A stretch of 64,000 nt of DNA from Chryseobacterium aureum (GTDB lineage Bacteria; Bacteroidota; Bacteroidia; Flavobacteriales; Weeksellaceae), in assembly GCF_003971235.1 (NCBI RefSeq), contig NZ_CP034661.1:3100001-3164000 (forward strand), read 5' to 3'. The notes beneath the pieces were generated by a model. The model worked only from the letters and a program-made list of their open reading frames with translations, searched no databases and was not told the DNA's origin. Shown piece after piece: positions 1 through 8,425 of this stretch. The number at the start of each line of letters is the position of its first letter. Within the stretch, counting starts at the first letter, position 1. A program made the position numbers and the translations under genes.

Positions 1-1175
1 TTCATTGCATCCGTACTAAACTCTTTCAAATAAGCCTCCGTAATTGCTACATTATCATGCCCCAATAACTCTTTTATCAGCTCAATAGGCACATTTCCAC
101 TATGATAAAGAATTGTAGCAAATGAATGCCTTACCACATACGAAGTAAGATTTGCAGTAATTCCAACTTTTCCAGCTATAAACTTAATATCCTTATTGTA
201 CTGTGTTCTGGTCTTCTTTATCCTATTATTAATCTGTGAATCACTCTGGTGGAAGTCAGTAAGATAAGGGAAAACATAACCGTTACTTTCTTTCGGGACT
301 GTTAAAAGCTCCTTTAAAATTTCTTTTGTTCTTTCGTAAAGTGGTACTTTGATTGGCTTTGATGTTTTACTTCTCTTGTAACTAAGCTCATCCCCTATCT
401 GTCCTTTTTTCAATTTACAAACATCCGTAAAGTTCATCCCTGCTGAATAGTACGAAAATACAAATGTTAAATAAGATAGTTTATACCTTGGGTATTCATC
501 GTAATTAAAAGCAAAGAACTTATCAATCTCCTCCTTTGTGATTGCTATCCTCCTTTTATTCTTATTTACTTTTATAGAATAGTGTTTGAAAGGCTGTAAA
601 TCATCAACAAGCCCCAGTTTGACAGCTTCATTGTACCTTGCTCTTAAATCCCTCATTCTAACTCCCAAACCTCCTACATCATGTGTCAATGCCAAAAAGC
701 CATCATACCCCTTTACAAATTCAAAATTTATTGTTGAAACAGGTATATCATCACCTCTAAACTGCTTAAGCTTGTTAATAGTATCTCTAACTATGTTAGC
801 ACTATTAGCCTTCTTAGTCTTCTTCAACTCTCCCAAAATCTCAATGAAATTAGTAATTTTCTTACTCTTCCTGTCAATAAAACCTTTCTTCAACTCATCA
901 ACAATGTCCTTTGCTGTAAAGAAATTCCCTTCCGATTCAAGTCTGTTTATCACAACTGCTAACTTATCAGAGATTTGATTTAAAGTATCATTAATCCCCT
1001 TATAACCCTGATAATTACTTTTAACCAGTAAATTATTAACATCCCATTGAGATTTTTGAATCCTAAAGGGTGTAGAGAACTCTGAGTTCAAATCATCTTT
1101 GTAAACCCTAAAGATAATCGGTAAAGTTCCATTTGCATTAGGTTTATTCTTTAAAATTCGTTTGTAAGTTGCCAT
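1..1175 (-). CDS. Tyrosine-type site-specific integrase (partial, C-terminus beyond the left edge)
   Basis: The minus strand is open from the ATG at 1175 to the window edge, about 391 codons, with only a short C-terminal tail missing. The protein begins MATYKRILKNKPNANG, as in Bacteroidota conjugative-transposon integrases with an N-terminal arm-binding domain, a SAM-like core-binding domain and a catalytic domain. In the catalytic part VVRHSFAT (box II arginine), LLGHDNVAIT and AYLKEF (probable tyrosine nucleophile) are visible. A tRNA-Asn 3' fragment lies about 150 bp upstream of the start, the usual place for an integrase beside its attachment site. The element therefore extends leftward out of the window. 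It probably catalyses excision and integration of a genomic island or ICE; which kind cannot be seen here. Confidence 0.93.
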   Translation of the reverse strand, partial: MATYKRILKNKPNANGTLPIIFRVYKDDLNSEFSTPFRIQKSQWDVNNLLVKSNYQGYKGINDTLNQISDKLAVVINRLESEGNFFTAKDIVDELKKGFIDRKSKKITNFIEILGELKKTKKANSANIVRDTINKLKQFRGDDIPVSTINFEFVKGYDGFLALTHDVGGLGVRMRDLRARYNEAVKLGLVDDLQPFKHYSIKVNKNKRRIAITKEEIDKFFAFNYDEYPRYKLSYLTFVFSYYSAGMNFTDVCKLKKGQIGDELSYKRSKTSKPIKVPLYERTKEILKELLTVPKESNGYVFPYLTDFHQSDSQINNRIKKTRTQYNKDIKFIAGKVGITANLTSYVVRHSFATILYHSGNVPIELIKELLGHDNVAITEAYLKEFSTDAM

Positions 1176-1327
1176 AATGAAATTATAAATGTCAAGGTAT
1201 AGGTCAATGTTATAGTACAAAAATAGTAAAATAAAGTAATACCAGAAAACAAAATATTATTTTATATCTTTGTTTTTCAATATTTTAGTAATATAAATAA
1301 AAACATAGAAATAGATAAGACCTCTTT

Positions 1328-1370
1328 CTGTTAATCAGAGGGTCGCTGGTTCGAGCCCAGCAGGAGGAGC
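1328..1370 (+). other. tRNA-Asn(GTT) 3' fragment, probable attachment site (att)
   Basis: The sequence reads as the 3' half of tRNA-Asn: anticodon loop CTGTTAA, 3' anticodon stem TCAGA, T-stem GCTGG, loop TTCGAGC, CCAGC, and acceptor strand AGGAGGA. The 5' anticodon stem would need TCTGA but reads TCTTT, and no D-arm or 5' acceptor strand precedes it. Homology therefore breaks inside the anticodon arm. This is the expected footprint of integration into a tRNA gene, with the intact copy restored at the other end of the element, outside the window to the left. Confidence 0.85.
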
Positions 1371-1404
1371 AAAAAAGACTTATAGAAATGTAAGTCTTTT
1401 TTTA
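1371..1404 (+). terminator. Intrinsic terminator behind the tRNA fragment
   Basis: A 12-bp perfect stem (1371-1382 with 1391-1402) has loop TAGAAATG and runs into a T-tract. It probably terminated the original tRNA-Asn transcript. Confidence 0.75.
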
Positions 1405-1530
1405 TTTACGAATCACAGGAAATATCATAGTAATCCTTCCATTTTTTATCAGCCATTAATTCCCTGATTCTTATTCACTAAGCATTAAAATTTCTCAATT
1501 AATTTTAATGAACTCATATATAATTTTCGC

Positions 1531-1538
1531 TACATTTG
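1531..1538 (+). promoter_or_regulatory. Promoter -7 box of the DUF5686 gene
   Basis: TACATTTG matches the Bacteroidota -7 consensus TAnnTTTG. It lies downstream of the first in-frame ATG (1508), so translation should start further down, at 1634 or 1637. Confidence 0.55.
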
Positions 1539-1633
1539 CCGTTTTATACTACAGAGTAAAAATATTTTATTTTTTTATCTTTTTTTTAATAAACTGCATG
1601 CTTTTTGTTTATGCTAATTGCTTGAAGAAACGA

Positions 1634-4165
1634 ATGATGTTAAACAATAACTCCCAAAAACACTATCTTTTATTTTTTTTCTTGATTCTCTCCGGTGCTC
1701 TGTGTGCTCAAAACCGGGTAAGCGGCAGGATAGTTGACGAAAAAAGTAATAAAGAACTAGATAAAGTTGATATTTTTATCAACAATGACAAAACACCTGC
1801 CCTGACGACCACTTCAGGCAGTTTCACTATACAGTCAGACAGCATTATCCATCAGTTAAAATTTTCCAGAAAAAGCTATACTACAGAAACGCTTGATATT
1901 ACTCCCGAAAATACTGAAAATATTTTTGTACAGCTTTCACAGGCTAAAGTAAGTGATATCCAGGAAATTGTCCTTCAAAGTGGCAAGACAAAATACAAGA
2001 ACAAGAAAGAAAACCCTGCCTATGCTATTATGCAGAAAGTATGGGCGCGTAAAAGAAATAACGGACTCGAAAAATTCGATACCTATTCCTATAAAGAATA
2101 CGAAAAAACACAGTTTGATCTTAACAACATAGACAGCACGTTTATGAAGAAAAAGATTTTCAATAAACTGGATTTCATTTTTGATTATGCTGATTCCACA
2201 GCAAGCGGGAGACTGGGACTTCCTATCTTCCTGAATGAGGCCGTTTATGAAAATTATGGTAAAAACAAACCGGATAAGGACAGCAAAAGAACTTTAGTTG
2301 CCCAAAAAACATCCGGTTTCCAGGACAATCAGGTGATTACCGTTTCAGCGAAAAACTTATACCGGGATATTAATATCTATGATAATACTCTGAATTATTT
2401 TGACATCGGATTCCAGAGTCCTGTTGGCAGCGACGGATTCAGCACTTACGATTACAGTCTGATGGATACCATCACCATTCGTGGGGAAAAAGCTTTTCAG
2501 ATCAGATACCAGCCTAAGAGAAAAGACATTCTGGCCTTCCAGGGAAATCTCTATATCGATACTGATACGTATGCTGTTTTAGGAGCTACTCTAAAATCAA
2601 CCCAGAAAATCAATGTCAATTTTGTCAACAGCGTCTATACCCAGCTGGAATATGACAATCCTGATGATGAGACATTTCTTCCCAAAAAACTGGTCACTGA
2701 GTTTGAAATGAGCCCATTCTCAAAAAAGAAAGGAGCTAAAAGCATCATTGCCAAAAGATCGGTAGATTATTCCGATTACCAGTTTAACAAACCTCTTGAT
2801 CCGAAAGTATTTAAACGTACCGAAGAAGAATACGAAGACAAATTCACCAATAAAGATGATGCATATTGGGTAAAAGCGCGACCTGACAGTCTTTCCAAAT
2901 CGGAACAGGGAGTCTACAATATGCTTGATCAGCTTCAGCAGACTCCGAAATTCAACCGGATGGTAAAGCTTTTTGAAACACTGGGTTCCCGCTATTACAA
3001 TGCCTTTAAAGGGATTGATATAGGTCCTATTTTCTCAATTTACGGAAGAAACGAAGTAGAAGGTGACAGAATAAGATTAGGGGCAAGAACCTATTTTGGA
3101 CTGAATGATACCTGGAGAGCGCAGTTTTATACCGCTTATGGTTTCAAAGACCAACAGTTTAAATATGGGGTAGAGGCAAGATATATGTTCAATAAGCTTA
3201 ACCGCTTTATGATCGGGGCAGGAACCAGCAGAGATATCGTTCAGCTGGGTGGACAGCTAACCTCTGGTGACGGGGTTACTCCACAGTCTTCATCTACCAG
3301 CACGTTTTTTGCAAGAGGAGAAAACATTTCTTTAAGTTCTGTAAACAAGACAAGTGTTTTTGCTGCTATTGAACCCTGGAAAAACTTCCAGATAAGAGTA
3401 GACGGAGTCATGCAGAGTATTCATTCTGCAATTCCTGAAAAATTCAACCTGATGTATTACAAGGATGGGCAGCTGAGAAAAACAGTGAATGATTCTCACG
3501 TTACGATCAGCCTCATTGCAAAGCCGGGCGCAAAATTCTCACAAACCGGTATTGACCGCTATCAGGCCAGAAACCTTGCTCCTACCATTGTTTTAAGATA
3601 TACAAGAGGTATTGAAGGATTATTTAATGCTGATTTCAACTATGACAAACTGCAGTTTATGTTTAATAAGCCGTTCCTGATTGGAAGCATGGGGAAATTA
3701 GTCGTTAATTTTGAGGCAGGAAAAAACTTCAGTACCGTTCCGCTGGCATTACAGAATATCATTCCGGCCAACCTTTCGTATGGCTTGGTTCCGAATACAT
3801 TCTCTCAGCTTAATTATTATGAGTTCGTTACCGATGCTTATACTACGCTTCAGCTGGAACATCATTTTAACGGTAAGATACTTTCTTATATTCCTTTGAT
3901 TAAAAAACTGAAATTAAGAGAAGTAGCCTTCATCAGAGGAGCTTATGGTACATTAAGCGACGCTTCCAAAGCAATTAACGTGGAAGGATTTAAATATTCC
4001 GCACCAAGTGAGCAAATCTATTTTGAATACGGATTCGGAATAGAAAATATAGGAATCGGAAACCTTAGAATTTTCAGAGTTGATTTCAACTGGAGAGGAA
4101 ATTACCTTGACAGACCGGATATTTCAAAATTCGGGGTTAAAGCAGGATTCCAGGTAGGATTCTAA
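1634..4165 (+). CDS. DUF5686 family outer-membrane protein with carboxypeptidase-regulatory-like domain
   Basis: This is a protein of about 843 residues beginning MMLNNNSQKHYLL with a signal peptide ending near GALCAQN. A CarboxypepD_reg-like Ig fold follows (VSGRIVDEKSN...), then a long beta-rich region that ends in a barrel-like C-terminus (VKAGFQVGF). DUF5686 proteins are abundant in Flavobacteriia and lie in the outer membrane; their function is unknown. The frame is open from 1508, but that upstream stretch is hydrophobic, unlike the family, and precedes a -7 box at 1531, so I start at 1634 (1637 is equally possible). It is followed by a strong terminator and appears monocistronic. Confidence 0.88.
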   Translation: MMLNNNSQKHYLLFFFLILSGALCAQNRVSGRIVDEKSNKELDKVDIFINNDKTPALTTTSGSFTIQSDSIIHQLKFSRKSYTTETLDITPENTENIFVQLSQAKVSDIQEIVLQSGKTKYKNKKENPAYAIMQKVWARKRNNGLEKFDTYSYKEYEKTQFDLNNIDSTFMKKKIFNKLDFIFDYADSTASGRLGLPIFLNEAVYENYGKNKPDKDSKRTLVAQKTSGFQDNQVITVSAKNLYRDINIYDNTLNYFDIGFQSPVGSDGFSTYDYSLMDTITIRGEKAFQIRYQPKRKDILAFQGNLYIDTDTYAVLGATLKSTQKINVNFVNSVYTQLEYDNPDDETFLPKKLVTEFEMSPFSKKKGAKSIIAKRSVDYSDYQFNKPLDPKVFKRTEEEYEDKFTNKDDAYWVKARPDSLSKSEQGVYNMLDQLQQTPKFNRMVKLFETLGSRYYNAFKGIDIGPIFSIYGRNEVEGDRIRLGARTYFGLNDTWRAQFYTAYGFKDQQFKYGVEARYMFNKLNRFMIGAGTSRDIVQLGGQLTSGDGVTPQSSSTSTFFARGENISLSSVNKTSVFAAIEPWKNFQIRVDGVMQSIHSAIPEKFNLMYYKDGQLRKTVNDSHVTISLIAKPGAKFSQTGIDRYQARNLAPTIVLRYTRGIEGLFNADFNYDKLQFMFNKPFLIGSMGKLVVNFEAGKNFSTVPLALQNIIPANLSYGLVPNTFSQLNYYEFVTDAYTTLQLEHHFNGKILSYIPLIKKLKLREVAFIRGAYGTLSDASKAINVEGFKYSAPSEQIYFEYGFGIENIGIGNLRIFRVDFNWRGNYLDRPDISKFGVKAGFQVGF

Positions 4166-4187
4166 AAAAGAATAGATGATAAAACAG

Positions 4188-4227
4188 GTTCGGCGGCTTC
4201 TTTGAAGCCGCCGAACTTTTTATTTTT
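4188..4227 (+). terminator. Strong intrinsic terminator
   Basis: A 13-bp perfect GC-rich stem (4188-4200 with 4204-4216) has a 3-nt loop and is followed by a T-tract. Its arm core TTCGGCGGC recurs in the hairpin behind uvrB (21410-21438). Confidence 0.9.
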
Positions 4228-4240
4228 AAAGAAATACAGG

Positions 4241-4408
4241 TTATTCAAAACATTCTGTACAGGGCTCAGAAAGTATGCAGTGTGATTTCTGCCAGGGAGA
4301 CCATCTGCACCACTCATCACAGGACTGAAACATAGAAGGGCAGGCTGCCGCCACTCCTCCGGCTACTTCTTTTAAATTCTTTCGGGTTAATTTTCTTACG
4401 TTTTTCAT
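4241..4408 (-). CDS. Bacteriocin-like small peptide with double-glycine-type leader
   Basis: A 55-codon ORF encodes a peptide starting MKNVRKLTRKNLKEVAGG, followed by a Cys- and Trp-rich region with six cysteines (C24, C30, C34, C44, C50, C53). The basic N-terminus ending in GG matches the short leaders of small bacteriocin-like ORFs common in Chryseobacterium, related to leaders cut by C39-type peptidase/ABC exporters. No exporter or modification enzyme is nearby. A possible -7 box TATATTTG lies at 4483-4490 on the same strand. Secretion and activity are inference; leader, cysteines and intact frame are seen. Confidence 0.7.
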   Translation of the reverse strand: MKNVRKLTRKNLKEVAGGVAAACPSMFQSCDEWCRWSPWQKSHCILSEPCTECFE

Positions 4409-4482
4409 AGATATTTTGTTTTAGTACGGCCTACTCTTTATGCTTTTCGGCTTCCTCAACTGACTCGAAATTTGACAGTTAA

Positions 4483-4490
4483 CAAATATA
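4483..4490 (-). promoter_or_regulatory. Possible -7 box for the 55-aa peptide gene
   Basis: On the minus strand TATATTTG matches TAnnTTTG and lies about 75 nt upstream of the ATG. No clear -33 TTG is seen at the usual spacing. Confidence 0.4.
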
Positions 4491-4534
4491 AAATATTTCA
4501 CAAACAAATGAATACCTGAAACCCGGAAAATAAA

Positions 4535-4566
4535 AAAACCTCAGTAAAAACTGAGGTTTTAATTTT
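4535..4566 (-). terminator. Bidirectional-looking terminator downstream of rpmA
   Basis: AAAACCTCAG (4535-4544) pairs with CTGAGGTTTT (4551-4560) around a 6-nt loop, with A/T runs on both sides. It lies just after rpmA on the minus strand. Confidence 0.8.
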
Positions 4567-4582
4567 TATAAAACGCTTATAA

Positions 4583-4840
4583 TTATGCGTTTGGTTCTAC
4601 AGATACGAAAGATCTGTTGTTAGCTTTCTTTCTGAAAACAACTTTACCATCTACTAATGCAAACAAAGTGTGATCTTTACCGATTCCCACGTTATCACCT
4701 GGGTGGTGCTGAGTACCTCTTTGTCTAACAATAATATTTCCGGCAATAGCTGCTTGTCCTCCGAAAATCTTCACACCTAATCTTTTAGAGTGAGACTCTC
4801 TACCGTTCTTGGAACTACCGACTCCTTTCTTGTGTGCCAT
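4583..4840 (-). CDS. rpmA: 50S ribosomal protein L27
   Basis: The 85-residue protein begins [20 protein letters not shown] and contains [18 protein letters not shown], diagnostic of L27. L27 lies near the peptidyl-transferase centre of the large subunit. The N-terminus starts directly at the mature form, without the cleavable extension of Firmicutes L27. It lies 12 nt downstream of rplU, forming the usual L21-L27 operon, and is followed by a terminator. Confidence 0.98.
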   Translation of the reverse strand: MAHKKGVGSSKNGRESHSKRLGVKIFGGQAAIAGNIIVRQRGTQHHPGDNVGIGKDHTLFALVDGKVVFRKKANNRSFVSVEPNA

Positions 4841-4852
4841 TTTATTACTGGA

Positions 4853-5431
4853 TTATTTATTAAGTGCTTTAAATTGATCAATATTCTTAATGATAGCAGC
4901 ATCTACTTCTTCATGAGTAAGAATATTTTTTTCTAATTCCACTTTAACCGCTTTACCTAAAGTAATTAAAGTTTCTCTATTCTCTTTAGACTGAGACAGG
5001 TTGTTTTTCTTCAAGTGATAGTTCAGTTCGTGATCTTCACCAAAGTTAACCGTTGCGTTGTCAGAAAGAACTTCACCTTTCACAGTTTCTTTTTTAGCAG
5101 CCGCTTTTTTAGCACCACCCTCAAAACCTGTAATACCTGTGATTACAATTTGAGTTAAAGATTGTCTGTGACCGTTTTTCACTTTGTAACCTTTTCTTCT
5201 TTTCTTTTTGAAAACGATTACTTTATCAGCTTTAACGTGGTCAAGGATCTCTGCTTCTACAGTGATTCCGTTTACAGCTGGGGCGCCTACAGTGATTGAA
5301 CCGTTTACAGTAAGAAGAACTTTATCGAAAGAAACTTTTCCTCCTTTATCTCCTTTTAAACGGTTTACAAACAACTTCTGGTCTTGCTCAACTTTGTATT
5401 GAAGCCCTGCTATTTCTACAATTGCAAACAT
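4853..5431 (-). CDS. rplU: 50S ribosomal protein L21 with long C-terminal extension
   Basis: Residues 1-103 are a standard L21 (MFAIVEIAGLQYKVEQ..., FKKKRRKGYKVKNGHRQ), which binds 23S rRNA. The protein continues to 192 residues: an Ala/Lys-rich linker (about 106-118) leads to an acidic and mixed-charge region with a helical look. Extended L21 proteins are usual in Bacteroidota. A -7 box TATATTTG lies at 5462-5469 on this strand, about 30 nt upstream of the ATG, with a TTG 23 bp further up. It is the first gene of the operon with rpmA. Confidence 0.97.
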   Translation of the reverse strand: MFAIVEIAGLQYKVEQDQKLFVNRLKGDKGGKVSFDKVLLTVNGSITVGAPAVNGITVEAEILDHVKADKVIVFKKKRRKGYKVKNGHRQSLTQIVITGITGFEGGAKKAAAKKETVKGEVLSDNATVNFGEDHELNYHLKKNNLSQSKENRETLITLGKAVKVELEKNILTHEEVDAAIIKNIDQFKALNK

Positions 5432-5461
5432 TGTTTATAAATTTTTAGTTATTTCGAGGTG

Positions 5462-5469
5462 CAAATATA
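5462..5469 (-). promoter_or_regulatory. -7 box of the rplU-rpmA operon
   Basis: Minus-strand TATATTTG followed by CA matches the Bacteroidota -7 element. It lies about 30 nt upstream of rplU. Confidence 0.6.
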
Positions 5470-5616
5470 CATATAAATTTCTAATTAGCTTACAATCAAA
5501 GCAATGTTTTTTTCAATAAAATCCTATTCACTTTATTTTGAATAATTTTTTTTAATAATGTACTCACACTTAAGAGATAATTTATTACCTTCGTTCTACC
5601 AAATTGAATTTATAAT

Positions 5617-6504
5617 ATGAAAAGAAACTTTAATCTCTGCTTACTAGCAGGTGCCATTGCTGTATCTTCATTGACAGCATGTAGTGATGACCCAACGGAC
5701 AGCAATGTTCAGCCTCAGCCAGAAACACTTAGCGCAAAAATTGATCAGCCGGGAGATCTGGAAAAAATCTGCTCTTACGTAGACAACAACTGGAGCAGTA
5801 ATTCGGTTTTAGTAACCGGCCTTCAAAACTCCACAGACACCAATTTTATGAATGCCCAAATGACTAAAATTGCAAGCATGTGGGGAAGAAGCAACCCTCT
5901 TCTTCGCTTCGTAAATGATCCTACCAATTTTAATTCTACTTACAATGCCATCTCTTACGGCAACGGAAGAATTTATTATGGGTATGCCATTTATTATGAT
6001 GCAAAAGCAAAAGGTGGTGACATTGTGAATGCAATGATCCTTGCTCATGAGTACGGGCATCAGCTGCAGTACATCTTCAATCTTCCTTCTGTATCAGAAT
6101 CAACCTACAGGCCGAACGAGCTTGAAGCGGATGGTTTTGCAGGATATTACCTGAGAAGACCTAACGGTTATAACAAAACCAACTTCTCTGAGATCGCGGC
6201 GGCTTACGAGTTTGCCCAAAGTATCGGAGATTACCAGACCACGAGTGTAAATCACCACGGAACGCCTGCTCAAAGAAGATCTGCGGTCCGTTTAGGATTC
6301 CTTTTGGGACAGTATGACCTTACTGCTTCAAATTTCGATTATAACTTCTTCTATTATTACCAGGGAGTTTTAAACGGCACTTATAAGATGGCGAAAAACA
6401 AAGTAAATCCTGAAATTGACGCATATATGAGTCAATACATTGATGAGCTTAGAAAAATTCAGTCCGGAGAAATTTCGGCAGAAGAATTTAAACATCTCCA
6501 ATAA
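5617..6504 (+). CDS. Zinc-dependent metallopeptidase-like lipoprotein
   Basis: This 295-residue protein has a lipoprotein signal (lipobox LTAC, lipidated Cys22) followed by SDD and a low-complexity linker. A zincin motif HEYGH is at 144-148, and ELEAD at 168-172 probably supplies the third zinc ligand. The arrangement HExxH...ELEAD resembles neutral zinc metallopeptidases of the YpfJ type. The protein is predicted to be membrane-anchored on the periplasmic or surface side. Substrate is unknown. It is followed by its own terminator and has no functional neighbours. Confidence 0.8.
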   Translation: MKRNFNLCLLAGAIAVSSLTACSDDPTDSNVQPQPETLSAKIDQPGDLEKICSYVDNNWSSNSVLVTGLQNSTDTNFMNAQMTKIASMWGRSNPLLRFVNDPTNFNSTYNAISYGNGRIYYGYAIYYDAKAKGGDIVNAMILAHEYGHQLQYIFNLPSVSESTYRPNELEADGFAGYYLRRPNGYNKTNFSEIAAAYEFAQSIGDYQTTSVNHHGTPAQRRSAVRLGFLLGQYDLTASNFDYNFFYYYQGVLNGTYKMAKNKVNPEIDAYMSQYIDELRKIQSGEISAEEFKHLQ

Positions 6505-6534
6505 ACAAGAACATTCATTTTTAGCATATTTAAG

Positions 6535-6569
6535 AAAGGAGGCGGACAGTATGTTCCGCCCCTTTTTTT
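6535..6569 (+). terminator. Intrinsic terminator after the metallopeptidase gene
   Basis: GGCGGA (6541-6546) pairs with TCCGCC (6555-6560) around an 8-nt loop, with partial pairing outside and a run of seven T. Confidence 0.8.
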
Positions 6570-6609
6570 GTTTTTAACCTTTTTAGGTCTTACAAAATCA
6601 ATTTGTTTG

Positions 6610-6617
6610 TATTTTTG
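6610..6617 (+). promoter_or_regulatory. -7 box of the acyltransferase gene
   Basis: TATTTTTG matches TAnnTTTG. It lies after the first in-frame start (6603), which supports translation from 6651. Confidence 0.55.
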
Positions 6618-6650
6618 AACAATAAAAAAAGAACTTCCAAGCAATCTACA

Positions 6651-7739
6651 ATGAACAGAGATCTCTATATTGATTTCGCCAAAGGACTGGCAACACTTTC
6701 CATCATATTTATCCATACGGCTTTCTGGTCTGGACAGTTTTACATTCCCGCGGAAGTAAGGGTTTTCTCTCTGGTTTTTGATGTCGCTCTCTTTTATGCA
6801 TTGAGTGGTATTACTTCCGGAGCCAATATTGAAAAAACATTGTACCGCCTTCTGAAGCTGCAGATCACTTATATGATTTTTGTAACCTTCCTGTTCTTTT
6901 CAGATTACTTCTTTAAAGTGTTTGGACTCACCTTCTTTTCCATGGAAGGGCTCCAAAGTTTTTATTCAACATTCGGTTCCAAATATTCTACCACCAGTAT
7001 TTCAGCCTATCCCCAATGGGAAAACCTGGGAAACTGGTATCTTCATCAGTACACCAATGCCGATACTTTTCCGGTGGTGATGGGAAGTTTCTGGTATCTT
7101 AAAGTATACTATATCCTTACTGTTTTCGGGGTGCTTATTTTAAGATTTTTCCCAAAGCATATTCATTGGTTCATCGGACTCTGTATAGCCTTAACCTTAT
7201 TATTCCATATTGTCCCGGAATATTATCCAACAGGGCAGGTAGGATACGTAGCCTTCTACCTTGCCGTATTCTTAACAGGCCACAAAATGCGCGGGAAAAA
7301 GATTCCGGCCAAAGTAATTCCTGTATTATACGGACTTGTGGGGGCAGCACTGATAGGGATGTTCTGGTACTACGGGGCAGATATCTTTTATAAAATCAAT
7401 AAAAATAAATTCCCGCCGAAAATTCCTTACATCATTTGGACATTATTCTCTCTGACAACCTTATTTGTTCTTTACAACCGGTTGAAAATTACAAAAGAAA
7501 ACTTCATTACCCATATCGGAAAGAATGCAATATTTTTCTACTTTGCGCAGGGAATCAGCTCATCACTGGTCTATTTCCTGGTCGTTCCGCTAAAAGAAAA
7601 TATGCCGTGGTGGCTTTTGATGATACTCATTTATGGGATAAATATCGTATTAGCTTTCATCATTTCTGCCGGATTGAAGAAAGCAGATGCTTCAGGCTGG
7701 AAGATTCTTGAATTCTTAAGGAGAAAGACCGCATCTTAA
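6651..7739 (+). CDS. Acyltransferase family 3 membrane protein
   Basis: The 362-residue protein starts MNRDLYIDFAKGLATLSIIF, the characteristic N-terminus of the Acyl_transf_3 (OafA/WecH-like) family, with the family histidine in FIHTAFW. About ten hydrophobic segments follow. Members O-acylate surface glycans or other cell-envelope molecules using acyl donors at the inner membrane. No glycan genes are adjacent, so the acceptor is unknown. I chose the ATG at 6651 because a -7 box at 6610-6617 precedes it and the extra N-terminal stretch of the longer frame is not family-like. Confidence 0.85.
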   Translation: MNRDLYIDFAKGLATLSIIFIHTAFWSGQFYIPAEVRVFSLVFDVALFYALSGITSGANIEKTLYRLLKLQITYMIFVTFLFFSDYFFKVFGLTFFSMEGLQSFYSTFGSKYSTTSISAYPQWENLGNWYLHQYTNADTFPVVMGSFWYLKVYYILTVFGVLILRFFPKHIHWFIGLCIALTLLFHIVPEYYPTGQVGYVAFYLAVFLTGHKMRGKKIPAKVIPVLYGLVGAALIGMFWYYGADIFYKINKNKFPPKIPYIIWTLFSLTTLFVLYNRLKITKENFITHIGKNAIFFYFAQGISSSLVYFLVVPLKENMPWWLLMILIYGINIVLAFIISAGLKKADASGWKILEFLRRKTAS

Positions 7740-7813
7740 GACTTTAATGATCAAATTGAAATAAAGTCACATTTCTTACCTCAATTTGTTTAAATTTACA
7801 AAAATTTTACAAC

Positions 7814-8392
7814 ATGTTTAAGTTGAAACTTCCTACCGATCCAAGGTGGGCAAATATTGCAGAAGGAAACATTGGAGAAATTTTAACGGATCATGCCTGG
7901 TGCGAGCAAAAAGCTGCTACCAATGCCATAGGGCTGATTACAATGCTTCCGGAATACCCTGAGATTGTGACTGAACTTCTTGCCATTGCACAGGAAGAAC
8001 TGGATCACTTCAATCAGGTTCATGAAATCATTAAGAAAAGAGGATTTGCTTTCGGAAGAGCAAGAAAAGATGATTATGTGAATGAACTGGCGAAATTTAT
8101 TGTGCAGGGAAGCAGAGAAGACCTCATCGTAGACAAAATGCTTTTTGCAGCTATGATTGAAGCCAGAAGCTGTGAAAGATTCAAAGTTCTTACAGAAAAC
8201 ATTAAAGATGAAGAACTCAAAGTTTTCTACAAAGAGCTTATGATTTCCGAAGCCAATCATTATACGACCTTCATAGGATTTGCAAGACAGCTGGGAGATC
8301 CGGAAAAGGTAAATAAACGTTGGGAAGAATGGCTGGAATATGAAGCCAGCATTATAAAATCCTACGGAAATAAAGAAACCATTCATGGTTAA
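7814..8392 (+). CDS. miaE: tRNA-(ms2io6A)-hydroxylase
   Basis: This 192-residue protein is a MiaE-type ferritin-like diiron enzyme that hydroxylates the isopentenyl side chain of 2-methylthio-N6-isopentenyladenosine at position 37 of tRNAs reading U-starting codons. Seen: WCEQKAATNA at the N-terminus, EELDHFNQVH (an ExxH iron-binding pair), ARSCERF and EANHYTTF (second ExxH). Length matches the bacterial family. The DUF502 gene starts 33 bp downstream on the same strand and may be co-transcribed. Confidence 0.93.
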   Translation: MFKLKLPTDPRWANIAEGNIGEILTDHAWCEQKAATNAIGLITMLPEYPEIVTELLAIAQEELDHFNQVHEIIKKRGFAFGRARKDDYVNELAKFIVQGSREDLIVDKMLFAAMIEARSCERFKVLTENIKDEELKVFYKELMISEANHYTTFIGFARQLGDPEKVNKRWEEWLEYEASIIKSYGNKETIHG

Positions 8393-8425
8393 AATACAAT
8401 AGTAAAGAATATAGATTAACATACA

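Noticed and set aside
586..978. Open frame on the plus strand inside the integrase region
   Set aside because: It is the antisense shadow of the integrase, which has full family motifs on the minus strand; the plus-strand translation is low-complexity Ser/Leu-rich.
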